Positions 47,720 to 58,316 of a stretch of DNA of 64,000 nucleotides are shown here, one piece after another. The translations under genes and the position numbers were made by a program. The stretch covers positions 186,001 to 250,000 of the forward strand of contig WSUB01000034.1 in assembly GCA_019633425.1 (NCBI GenBank), written 5' to 3'. Source of the DNA: Tulasnella sp. 424 (lineage: Eukaryota > Basidiomycota > Agaricomycetes > Cantharellales > Tulasnellaceae). Within the stretch, counting starts at the first letter, position 1, and every line of letters starts with the position of its first letter. The notes below the pieces were generated by a model. The model was given only the letters and a program-made list of their open reading frames with translations, made no database searches and was not told where the DNA came from.

Positions 47720-50312
47720 TTAAGCGCTCGCCTGGTCATCTCGCAGGGTGAACCCGGCTTTGACATCGGTCCACTTGGCGGCAAGCTCTTGGATAGTAGA
47801 CGTTTCCAGAGGAGTGTCCAGATCAATGGTTGAAAATAAGCTGTAGAAATGCCAGGGGCATGAGAGAGCCACGCCTACGATAAAGACCAGCTTTACTCAC
47901 TCCGCTAAGGCCTTGATCAGCCGATCTCGACTGGCTTCAGCAGCCAGTGAAGACTCTTCAAAACCAGGCTCAAGATCCAATGGAATACTTGCCAGCGTCT
48001 GAGCTAGCAATGTGGTAATATCAATTACAAGTTCTCTTGTTTGTTCCTAACAACTCGGGGGACCCAATTTAGCACAGCCGCTCATTGATGGACTATCAAA
48101 ATATTAAACTCACATTTTGAGCTCCAAATTTTATTTGAGATTCAAGATAGTGCAGCCCATCTGTGACGGAAAGTACTGGAAGAGTCTTGGGTACATCTGC
48201 CAGCTGAGCATCGATTCCACGAGAGATGTGTGAAAGCCAACTGCAATCGTCGAAAAAGGAGTCTTCGGCGATATCCTGGGCCTTGTAGGAAATCCCCTGG
48301 ACGACTCTGAGTCAGTAAAAGCGGAAATTCCACGTAGGGACACTCACCAAGGATGGAAGTTGATCCAACTTATTCAGAATTCCAGTGAATATCGATCGAC
48401 TTTGCAACCATGTTGAAAACAGCTCAGGGCCATATTCTGTTATCTCGGAACGTAAAGCCTCTGCAAACTCCAGCACAGTCCTTTCATCTGTATCAGCATA
48501 CCAATTTTGTGTAAAGCAGGGCCAAACTCACTCTTCAAGGGCATCTAGTGCCACGCAATACTTTTCCATCCTTTCAAGGCTGTGCTTGACCTCCGTATTC
48601 TTTTGGCCTCCAGGGGGATTTCCGGTCTCGATAATGTAGCTATAGACACCATGAGCCACCCGAACAATGGAGTGAATTTTATGTTTGTTCCGAACGGCTT
48701 GGGGGGTCACTCTTCCGAGCGCCTCAAGGAGATCGACCAGTTCCCCCGTAGCCGAAGATGGAGCAAAACTAATCCCAACAAGTTCCTCAGCGGAGAGAGA
48801 TCGTTCCCCTCGGTCGCCGTGATAGGTAGGATCCGCGGCTGGTGCTATATGAAAGGATGTCCTGTCTCGACCTGTCCGCTGCTTTGCTGTTTGGCTTGGG
48901 GCATCGAGTGAATCCGGGGTACTATGCGAGGTAGTGGGCTCCTGAGGTTCGTACGAGGATGCAAGGCCTGCGACCTTCCGATAGTTCTCAGCCAGATACT
49001 GCCGAGCAATCTCTTCCAGCTCTCGAATCTGCTTCCACTCATCCAAGCTCACATTCTCCTTCATCGTCGGATTGAACCGATAATAGAAGGGCGATACTAG
49101 CTGATCGTTCATCATCTCCTGATGGACCGCATCGCAACCAAGGGCCATCCGCTTGCATATCCCGAGGAATTTGACAAAGTCTAGTGGATCGTTGGAACGC
49201 TTCATGAATGAGTCCACGCTTCCCGTTCCAAGTGACAACAAGCAGCCGATCTTTTGGTTAGGGCCCCAAAGCGATTGGGCTTCTTGAAGCATGAGCTTTG
49301 TCGGGTTGCTGTATCCGAGACCACCGTCGGAGTAGTATACCCTGTCGATTTTGATCTCGGGGAAGAAGGAAGGAGCACATAGCGTCGCTTGTACTGCTTC
49401 CCAGACTTCACAGTGGTCAGTGGAGTGGTGCTGGAAGCGGTTGTTGTATGTTCGGAACAGCTTAGGTGGGCGAGGAACGTCGCAGCCTGGTATAGCGACG
49501 ACGAATCTATGTGTTCGTAGAAGAAAATCAGCAATCCGAGAAGATAAAGTTGTTAGCAGTGGTGAAATCGCTCACGTTCGGCACACCCGCTCGTTCTCCG
49601 ACCGTCTTTCTGGGTTATCCCACATTTTGGTTGAAGTTCCACCCCTGTATCTCTCCACTACTGTCTCCACCGCTTGCTGTAATTTGGTCCCAGAGAATTT
49701 GGCTCTATCGAAGAGGTTCACCGCAACGTCGAGGCTATTAACGTCAAAGACCTCTTTTGCGAGTTCATGGTAGGCAGCGATACACTCGGGTATTGACATT
49801 CTGAGACGCCCTAACATGATGGCGATTAACCTGAAGAGATGAAAGAAAACGTGTAATAGAGTGAGTTAGGAAGTTGCTTGCGAAACGCCGCACCCACCCT
49901 CCAGTCGAAGTCCCGCCAATGAGGTCGAACCACTCGCATGGTTTTGCGCCGGGAGCCACTTCGCGCATGACTTGTTCCAGGATAATGAGGGAGATAATCC
50001 CTCGTACCCCACCACCATCTATTTCAATTGATAAGAAAGCCCTCATCAGTTAGCGCCGCCAGGTTGGTCGTAAACCTCGGGGAACTCACCTAAAGAGAGG
50101 AGCCTAAGAGGTCTTGGTGAAGGACTGAGGTGTCTTGATACACCGGGACGCCTTTGGTGCCACGCCATCCAGTACGCTTTATCTCTTCGTGTGCGGGCAT
50201 CAATGGCTTCCAGTTGAGCTTCATGTTGTCTACGTCGTTCGTCCTCTTTGCTTCTCGCAAGAGCGCCGACGGCGAGACCGATGGCAACAGCTGCTCCTGC
50301 AGCGAGAGCCAT
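47720..50312 (-). CDS. Patatin-like phospholipase, copy E, with long C-terminal extension
   Basis: The start at 50312 gives MALAAGAAVAIGLAVGALA (hydrophobic). Exon 2 (about 50019-49902) has DGGGVRG and GTSTGG, and the fourth exon has YYSDGGLGYSNP. Where the sister proteins end (ARAMRAQ), this one continues for about 335 residues. It crosses a Pro/Ser/Thr-rich link and then a helical region over four further introns: LVDLLEALGRVTPQAVRNKH, HSLERMEKYCVALDALEE, then WLQSRSIFTGILNKLDQLPS, then SWLSHISRGIDAQLADVP, and finally IQELAAKWTDVKAGF before TAA (47720). All junctions keep frame. The extension has no domain that I recognise. The array copy nearest the BOI gene, it is about 715 residues and probably a two-domain lipid hydrolase. 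Confidence 0.88.
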
Positions 50313-51036
50313 TGTGTTCAGTGAGTTACTATTAATTATAAAGAGGGAAGTATTCGAAGGAGGCGGAAGGCGAGTTCCCTTTATCAGGTGTCGACTCGGT
50401 AGTAGATGTTTTGTCCGGCAGTTTCAAGTCTGCGTGACAGCCAAACAGTGCACGTCAGCGGCAAGGTCGTACAAGTGACAACGAGAAGTCGAAGATCGGA
50501 TTCTCTCTCGGGTTTGTAACTTAGTGTGCTGTACACTAAACAGTACAACCTTCCCTGTTCTCGTTTCGCTCTGGGGATGGGTTGGATACATCCAACAAAT
50601 TTATAAATTTAAGTAGGGGCCCTCTTATCTTATCACCACGAGTCATCGTCGCAATGTCCATTCTAGGCCTACTTAGCTTGTTCTGGGCACACTATCACGT
50701 CTACTGTCACCTGAATCACAGTTCATCGTGGATAAAAAGTTACGCCACTGCCTGATGAGGTGTACGGAGGGCGCTATGGGTGGACGAGGCTATCCATTAG
50801 TTTAAGATGAGAAGAACACCACGCATACTCGTACTACAAGATCTATCATAGACTCCAACTGCGATCCAAAGATACCGCTGAGTGAGGAAAGGGAAAGAAA
50901 AAGAGATAAGCCAAAAAGGGACAGTGAGCGTATAAAACAAGATATACAAAAGGAAAATCCAGACAAGGAGCGTCAGGTATACTAGTAAGCAGACGGGGTC
51001 CAATACAATCAAAAGGTCTCAGATCTATGCTCCAAA
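50313..51036. other. Spacer between patatin E and the BOI gene
   Basis: About 725 bp, shorter than the equivalent spacers of C and D by roughly 250-300 bp. It holds the BOI 3-prime flank, the GATA doublet and the copy E promoter. No gene was seen. Confidence 0.55.
50625..50634 (-). promoter_or_regulatory. GATA-type doublet upstream of patatin E
   Basis: TTATCTTATC, the third occurrence of the conserved doublet, closer to the start codon here (about 315 bp) than in C and D (about 640 bp) because the spacer is shorter. Confidence 0.4.
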
Positions 51037-54000
51037 TCAACCCACAGCAAGCCACGGTCCGGCTGTGGACGGTTGCTTGCTCATCCCCTTCACAAGCCCT
51101 TCCCTCTTCTCCTGCCACGACTTGAGACTCTTGACGAGCTGGGTGATCTTCTCTTTATTACCGAGGCGAACGTCGTTGATGCTGACGTTCCCTATTCGGA
51201 CATCGTTGTCCAGCATAAAGTCGAAGAGCTTAAACATGCCGTCAGGGCCATCTATGTCGAACACCGAGTCAGGGACGTCGGTGGGGAGGCCTTTGATGGA
51301 TTCAGCCAAGCGATAGAGGATGAGACCGCTGGCTAAGGAGGTCGACAGGTCGGTGGCGGGGGGGACGTTTGAGGCGAGGTTGTTGTTGATCCAGCTGATC
51401 AACTCCATGTCGGAAGCGCTCTAAAATGCGAGTAGCCTCTATCAATAAAATGTCTGCGTGGCGTAAAAATGCAATACTCACGTTAGTGCTGTCTCGAACA
51501 GCATCCGGTGCTCGCGTACTGGGCGCTCTCCTTAACTCCCTCGATGGTCGTGGGGGCGCGTCTGCAGCATCCCCTACCGACGGTTCTCGGAAAAACTGAT
51601 CCAGGCGGGCTTTATCCGCCGAGTCTGGTTCGCCCGCCATACCCATCAAGACAAGAGCATCACGACTTGACAGCTGATTGGTGTTCTCGCGGCGTGTTGC
51701 CCTTTGAGTGGCAGCGCGGGCAGTGGGTGAAGGTGGGCGGGGTGGCGGGTTCATGGTTTGTGCGATGGATAGAGGGATGGTCGGAATGTTGCACGAAGAG
51801 ACGACAGGTCCTGCATGAGCCTAGGTTAGATATTGATCGGCAAAAACGACCAGTTCCCAACACTCACTGCTATAGTCTCTCCCGATGGTCGCCTTCATCA
51901 ATGCTTTCATCCACTCCCGGACCACCGTCTGCTCCACGGAACTGAAATAATGGGGCTTCTCGGTATCATGCACGATCCTGAATCCATACCGCCCAGGATG
52001 CACGTTCTCGTCGGCAACGACTTTGTAACCAGTGATGTTGATATAACCCTTAATCTTCGCCTCCTGGAAGGGGGATAACAAGACCATCGACGTTAGTTTA
52101 TCTCAGTCAAAACCGTCCCCGTCTCCAGCCGACTCACGTTCAAAGTCTTGACATAGTACAGATGCGGACCCTTGAGGACAAAGTACCTCAACTTCCAAGC
52201 ATTGAAGCTCTCCCCACGTTTCCGCATCCAACCGGAATGATCAGGCTGTCCAATCTGATCCAACGCCGTCATACCAGGTTTCGCTTCCAATTCAAGAGGT
52301 GCAGGTGGTGGTGGGGCGGGACGTCGTCCAGAGGGTACGGCTTCAGGTGGACTCGAGGCAACGCGACCCCTCACCACAACCCCATCAGGCGTCTTGGGAA
52401 GAGTAGCCGCCGTGTCGAGTCTGGCTGCAGGGCTAGCAGGCAGCGATTGCGCTTCTCCGGCGCCAGGTGAAGGGGCCGGACGCACATGGCCTTTCCGTCC
52501 ATGCGAACCGAGATAAAGGCGACTCGACAGACTGCGGTGAGTATGTGCCTTTTCGGCGTTTGAAGAAACAGTCGGTGAGGTGTCCGAGTACTCGCTGCAG
52601 GTAGGAAATTTGCGAGTTAAACGTTAGCACCGATGAAGCACCAAAACGTCAAAGCAAATCCGTACCTCGGAACGGGCTTCCTGCCCTTGCCCAACGTCCC
52701 ACCAAAGAAGCTGAGCCGTTCACCTTTAGTTTTACCCGAGGCACTTCCATTCGCAGTTCCCTCGTCGCTGTTCCTCTTTCTCCTACTGAGGCTCCCAGGG
52801 AAGACGGATCCCTTGAGAGATGGACTTGCGGCAATACTTGACAAGGGAGTGGGAGCTCTTTCCTCAGACTCAGCGCTAAGCACAGACTCCCTAACAGCCT
52901 TCCTTGTGGACATCCGCCTCTTTAGATCCTTCAGGCCTCCACCGGTGGAAGCCTCGCCGTCGCTCATAGTTGCGCGTTCGTCTGCGCTCTTGCGCGGGGG
53001 ACTTTCGACGTCGGTGTCAAGCCCCTTGTCGGGTCGAGTAGGCTCGGTAGCGGCGGATTGAGGGACGGACGAGAGCGTTGTTTGGGATTGACCTCCAGCC
53101 CAGACAGGTACGACTCCGCTCGCCGATCTGTCTACGGGGGTGAGAGTGGCAAGTGGCGGTTTACTCCTCTAAAAAAAGCCAGAATTCGCTTTTTCAGTTA
53201 AATCGAGTAGGCCGAGCATGCAGTGCTTGGGGACGTACCAATGAACCTTTGCGCAGGACGACCTGAGGCTCCTCATCAACGTTCGCGGTGGTAGTGGGTG
53301 GAGGGACAGATACGCTACTACTCATGGCGCCCGCAGGTTCAGCGGTCAAACCCGTCTTGTTCACCTCCTCGGGTACATGTGTCAACTGAGCGGGAGGAGC
53401 GGAAGGGAGTTGCGCTCCGCCTGTCATTGAAGTTGCGTCGGTAGCGACGGTATCGCCACCAAAGCCGGAGGGAGCCATGGAACTCATCGACTGGTTCCTC
53501 GTATGCGTCGAGGATGGAGGTCCTTGACTGCCCATTGGAATAGTGGGAGGATATCCAAATGCAGGTCCCGGTCCAAATGGTCCTTGAGACATGGCTGGAG
53601 ATGGAGTTTGGTACTGCTGTTGCGTAAGATAGTTGTGCATGCTACCGCTGGAGATCGGACCGGCGGTGAACGGGTTGATGCTGGTGTTCAACGACGAGGG
53701 CATCGTGAACCCGCTTCCGCTGTTTGGAATCCCAATCGGACTGTTCTCGGTAACTAGCGACCGCTTGAGTTCGTTGATAGCGTTGGCAATCCGCATACGC
53801 TTCCCAAACGCAGCAATGTCGAGTTCCTTCAGCATGTTGACATCAAGCTCCAACAGTACATCTCCAGTAATATCGTTCTCTGTTGAAATATTTTGCTCAG
53901 TCATCATGAATTAGAAAGCGCAGCAAAGACAAGTAACGTACCAATGAACTTGGCCACAATGCCATCGTCGAACTTCTTGGACCTCAACCATTCGACCACT

Positions 54001-55538
54001 TGTTCCACGGTCCACTCCGCGGGATTGGATTTAGACGGAATCTCCAAGCTGCCGATCAAAGACGGGGCAGCCGATCCGGGAGCCGACCCCGCCTGGAACG
54101 GATAAGATCCATTTGGGGAAGCGTTCAATGCGGTGGGGAAGTGAGCCGATAGTGGGGTTGGTTGTACAGGTGTTAGGACACGCTGTAGCTGCTGAGTGAC
54201 GATGGTGGCGGTGGGCATTGAAGGCATCGGGGAGTGGATCGGTGGGAAGGTTATGGGGCTTGCGAGCTGCGGTTGAACGGGTTTCGGCGATGGGGGCGCT
54301 TGCATGAAAGTCGCCAGGCTGCCCATAGAAGGTGAAGCGGCAGCTGGCTCCTCCTCTTTGGACTGAAGAAACTCGACGGAAGCTGGTGGTTCAACAACCT
54401 GTGGTTTGGGAGTGGCCTTGACTTCCGGCGGCATCGCTGACTGCGGGGCTTCAGCCACAGTCGGAGATTTCGGCATCGTCGCTGGGTCAGGTTCGGAATA
54501 GAGTTTAGGTTCATTGGCGAACGCTCCTGGGGGACTCGGGGTGATTGGAGATTTGAGAGATGAAGCAGACGAGGTTGTAGCGGTGATGAAATGGCTTTCT
54601 GTGGCTGATGCGGGAACGTCTTCGGCAGGCGAGACTTGAAGGGCAATAGGGGATCGGAGGGGGCTACGAGGCGGAGATGGAGGTGCCGGAGCCACCTCAG
54701 GTTCAAGTTCCTCCGCTTGCTTCGGCGGCGAATTGGGAGGTTCTTCTTGGACCGCGCTTTTCGCTACTCCTGGAGGAAGGGGTGTTCGGAGGTCGCCATG
54801 GTCTCCAAAGTTGGCTGCTCGAGCGGTTTCTGGAGGTGAATGCAATGGCGAAGTGATCTCGTCTTCCTCAGGCTCACTCTCGTCCGACATCTCGACGGGT
54901 ATGGGAGGGGCCAATCGGTCATTCGACGCTTCGGCCGCGGCGGCGCGCTGGTTCGCTTTGGCGGCATTCTGTGCCAGAAGCTGTCTGCTATTTCCCTTCA
55001 ACCCTCCTGGAGACTGCGCGTAGTCTTCTTCGTCTCCGGTGGTGTCGTGGTCCGTCTCGGTCCCGCTTTCAATGAACGAGAAGGTGCGCCGGGACGTATC
55101 GTCGGCTCCAGCGCCGCGAGCGACAGCGAGCTGGTCCAAGGCATGCTGTACGTCCGTCATCGTAGCTGCCATCACCGCGTTGTCCCTCGAAGGACTTGTG
55201 CTTTCGTCAGGTTCCTCGGGGAGCGAGTCCAGTGTTGGGGGCATCCGTAGTTCAGGGACGTTGCTGGGCTGTTGGCTGGGCGGGGTTGTAGTGGTATACG
55301 CCTCTGGAAAGAGACCGACTTGACCATTGGGAGTACGTCCCTGTCGAGAGCGAGGGAGAGAGTGGTCAGCTAACGGTTCTGATGTCCTCGCTTACGGGGG
55401 TGGCTGACTGACCTGCCACCATCCGTCTCCATACTGATCATCCTTTTCGACAACCTCGATGGCGTCTCCAGCTTTAAAGGATATCTCGTCTTCGTGCTCT
55501 GGCGAAAAATCGTGCAGAGCCCAAACGTATTCGACCAT
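51037..55538 (-). CDS. BOI2: BOI1/2-type polarity protein: SH3, SAM, PH and a C-terminal CH-like domain
   Basis: Starts at 55538 with an SH3 domain (YVWALHDFSPEHEDEISF, then GDGWWQGRTPNGQVGLFP after an intron). A long Ser/Pro/Glu-rich region follows. A SAM domain is split by an intron (WTVEQVVEWLRSKKFDDGIV near 54020-53950, then GDVLLELDVNMLKELDIAAF). Then come a Pro/Ser-rich and a basic region, and a PH domain (HSGWMRKRGESFNAWKLRYF near 52240-52170, then YGFRIVHDTEKPHYF near 51960). A calponin-homology-like domain closes the protein (LISWINNNL, GLILYRLAESIKG, FDFMLDNDVRIGNVSINDVR; 51420-51060), ending at TGA (51037). Yeast Boi1/Boi2 bind Cdc42 and exocyst parts at growth sites through the first three domains. 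The CH-like end is not in the yeast proteins. Not all middle exon edges were checked. Confidence 0.85.
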
Positions 55539-56427
55539 GGTGAGTAAGTGGACGGGGGGAGGGGGGTGAGGGGAGGGCGGAAAGCTTTGAGGTGGGGACC
55601 GCGGAAGCCGAAAGAGTTTGGGATGTGGACCGACAGACGCTTGTTTGTCAATCCCTGGATTCGTAAGCAGCGAAAATTCGTTTTGGCGTTGTCTTCCCTT
55701 CTCTCAATTACTTTGATAGACACTCACCCCTTCCCAGATATTACTGCGGATATTTGCGAAGACCACTACTAGGTCAGAGGGCAATTAGGGGTCACGTTCG
55801 ACAGTTCAAGAGGGAGTGCAATGGATTTCCTCAAACATCGCTCGGATCAAAACAAAAAACAAACGATAGAACTTCTCGATCCCTGGGCATCGGGCCCTGT
55901 TGGCAGCTCTGCAGCGCACCGAGTGTGTAGACCGCTGGTCTCTACTTAGACTGCAGTCCATGAGGTCAACATATCTTCGAGTCGCTCGCCCACGATCGGT
56001 TTGTGTAGCTTCCACGCTCTATTTATGCCACACCGACATTCCCTGGCACCCTTTGTGCGTCATCTCCGCTTCAAGCCCATCCAGGTTTTGCCGCACGCCC
56101 GTGGATGGCAACTGTTTCAGACCCACGTGACCTGATCCCCGGTTTGTCGCCGTTGCCGACTCGCTTAGGCGCGCCTTGAGTCGGAGCCCTTTCTCCCCCG
56201 TCGCCGGGTCCTTCACTACGGACTCAACCGCATCGCCATGAACCGCCCAAATACTCAGTCGCGAATCAAACATAAATCCCGCCTTCTATCCCTCTTCTCC
56301 CCCCCTTTACTACTCTTCAATATCCATCTATCCATCGCCCGCCTTCTTGACGTCGGTGGACTTTGGTTAATTTCTTATTTACTCTATACTGTAACTCTTT
56401 TATCTGGCTAGCGTTGAGCCAGCCCAA
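55539..56427. other. Intergenic between BOI and 7TM genes (divergent)
   Basis: Promoters for both neighbours; pyrimidine-rich sequence at about 56270-56400 fits the 7TM gene leader. No supported gene. Confidence 0.5.
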
Positions 56428-58055
56428 ATGTCTTCAACGCCCATGACCACCACACCAACCGAACTTAACACTCCTAGTAAGCCTTATTTCACTCTCTAAT
56501 CCTTCTCCACGAGCTAATTGTGAAACCACCAGATATTTATATTAATCCTGAGCATCGCAAATCAGCCACTCTTTTAGCATGGTACTGGATCTTGATCGTC
56601 GGCGGTCAAATCCTTCTCCCTTTCCTTCTGGCCACCATGATTTTGAGCCGCAACGTCCGCCGAGATCCAACTCTAGTGAACATGATTATCTCGTGGATCA
56701 TATTCACGGTAGTTCTCTGCATGCTGTGAGTGCTGATTCGCTTTATATTTATTCACCTATTAACCAAGTTGGCGCTGTAGTTACTACGCTGGTGATCAAA
56801 GCGGAGCAGAACCACCGTTTGGTGTATGTCTTGCCCAGGCGAGCATGTTAGCCGGCGCTCCAGTGATGTAAGTGATACTGATTTGAAATGACGTCAGATA
56901 CAAATCCTAACTCTCCCTTTGTAGGTCTTGCGCAGCCGGACTTGCACTTGTCCTGCAGGTATTCCTGGGGCTGCGGAACTTGGTCCAGAAAGTAAACACT
57001 TCGGGGAGAATGACCCCTAGAGATGATCGTCGGTACCAGGTCGATACCCGTTGGCGTGCCAGAGCTGTACGTGTTTGGGTGCCGCTTCAGACATGGTTCG
57101 CTGCTGACAGACTTCTCCGCGCCCTACATTAGTTCGTCGGCGTACCCTATATCCTTCTATTTATATTCACCATCGCGTCTGTAATAATTGGCCTTCGAGA
57201 TCGCAGCCTCATCAACCGGAAGAGGAGTTGGCTGTTCTGTTCCATCGATGGTCCCATGGTCATCGCTGTTTCGGTCGTCTCTGCCGTCCTGTCTGGCATA
57301 ACGGTTTTGCTCGAGGGTACGTGGGGCACCTTCGCTACATGTATTCGTAAGGGCTAACAAGGGCCTACGCTCTTAACAGGATGGATCGCGTTGCTCTTCT
57401 ACCGCCACGGAACCCAAATCGCGTCCACCAAGACGGAGTCAGCTTTCAACGTCCGAATCATCCTTCGCGTCATCGCTTTCTCCTTATACTCTGGATTTTG
57501 CTGGGTGTCCTTCATAATCTTTGGGACCAAGTGGGACGTCGTGCCCTGGATGTTGACGGCCACTGTGCCACTGGTTGCGTTCGTCATCTTTGGCAGTCAG
57601 AAGGTACGTCGGTCTTATATCATCCAACTCATAAAACCTTTCTCACAAGTCTCTTGTCATGCGAACAACAGTCAGTATTGCGTGTTTGGACCTTCTGGAT
57701 CCCTCGTAAACCCAGAGAAGAACTACAACCTCCCAGCCCGTTGACACCCAGCGCCAATTCCTACGACCCTCGCAAACCTTTTGCCGCGCTCTCTACGGCG
57801 AAGTTCACCGCTTTCAGAGGTTCAAAGGGGATCCTCGTCGCTTTACCGCCCCAAGCGCACCTACCTCTGGCTAACGACGATCGAAAGTTGGCACTCACTC
57901 AAAGCCGAGAAGGCTCGCTTGATGGGCATAAGGGGCTGGTCGACCTTACTCGTTCGACGAGTGAGACTGGAAGCGTTTCGAGTTCACCGTCTTCACCTGG
58001 GGACGAGTATGGGTGGGAGAAAGGCTACAAGAAGACCGTCGGTCTCGTTCGTTGA
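56428..58055 (+). CDS. Orphan seven-helix membrane protein
   Basis: Multi-exon gene with seven hydrophobic spans in order: LLAWYWILIVGGQILLPFLL; MIISWIIFTVVLCMLYY; SCAAGLALVLQVFLGL; GVPYILLFIFTIASVIIGL; MVIAVSVVSAVLSGITVLLE; RVIAFSLYSGFCWVSFIIF; MLTATVPLVAFVIFG. A cytoplasmic-type Ser/Pro/Thr-rich tail ends at TGA (58055). Exon joins that keep frame include CTCCTA|ATATTTAT after the short first exon (56428-56476) and AGAGCT|TTCGTC across the intron ending at about 57130. The topology fits a G-protein-coupled-receptor-like protein, but I see no pheromone-receptor, cAMP-receptor or opsin hallmark (no retinal lysine motif), so the ligand and class are unknown. Confidence 0.75.
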
Positions 58056-58213
58056 TTAAGCCGCTTTGGTGTCCGTTGTCTGATGTACCAAACCTTCCTA
58101 TATTCTATATGATACATGTCGCATGATCCTTGATCTCGGTTGTGGCTGAGTCCTAAATTAAACCACCTGCTTGAACGCCTCGCGGGCAACATGCTGGGTC
58201 CGTGCCGTGTCTC
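58056..58213. other. Short spacer
   Basis: 3-prime flank of the 7TM gene. No gene seen. Confidence 0.5.
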
Positions 58214-58316
58214 TGAACCGTGAGAGGATCAACAAGCCACCGTTCTCGGCCCTTTGTCTCTCCCTTGTCCAGCTCCGTCCTCTTCAACCTCTGCCAAGAG
58301 CCGGACCACATCAAAC
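58214..58316 (+). promoter_or_regulatory. 5-prime region shared with the Gln-rich gene (copy 1)
   Basis: Blocks gaaccgtgagag, then aagccacc, cttgtccagctcc and accacat, end at catgaatcct over the start codon. The same blocks in the same order precede the start at 62253. It is probably a promoter/leader duplicated with the first codons. Confidence 0.6.
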
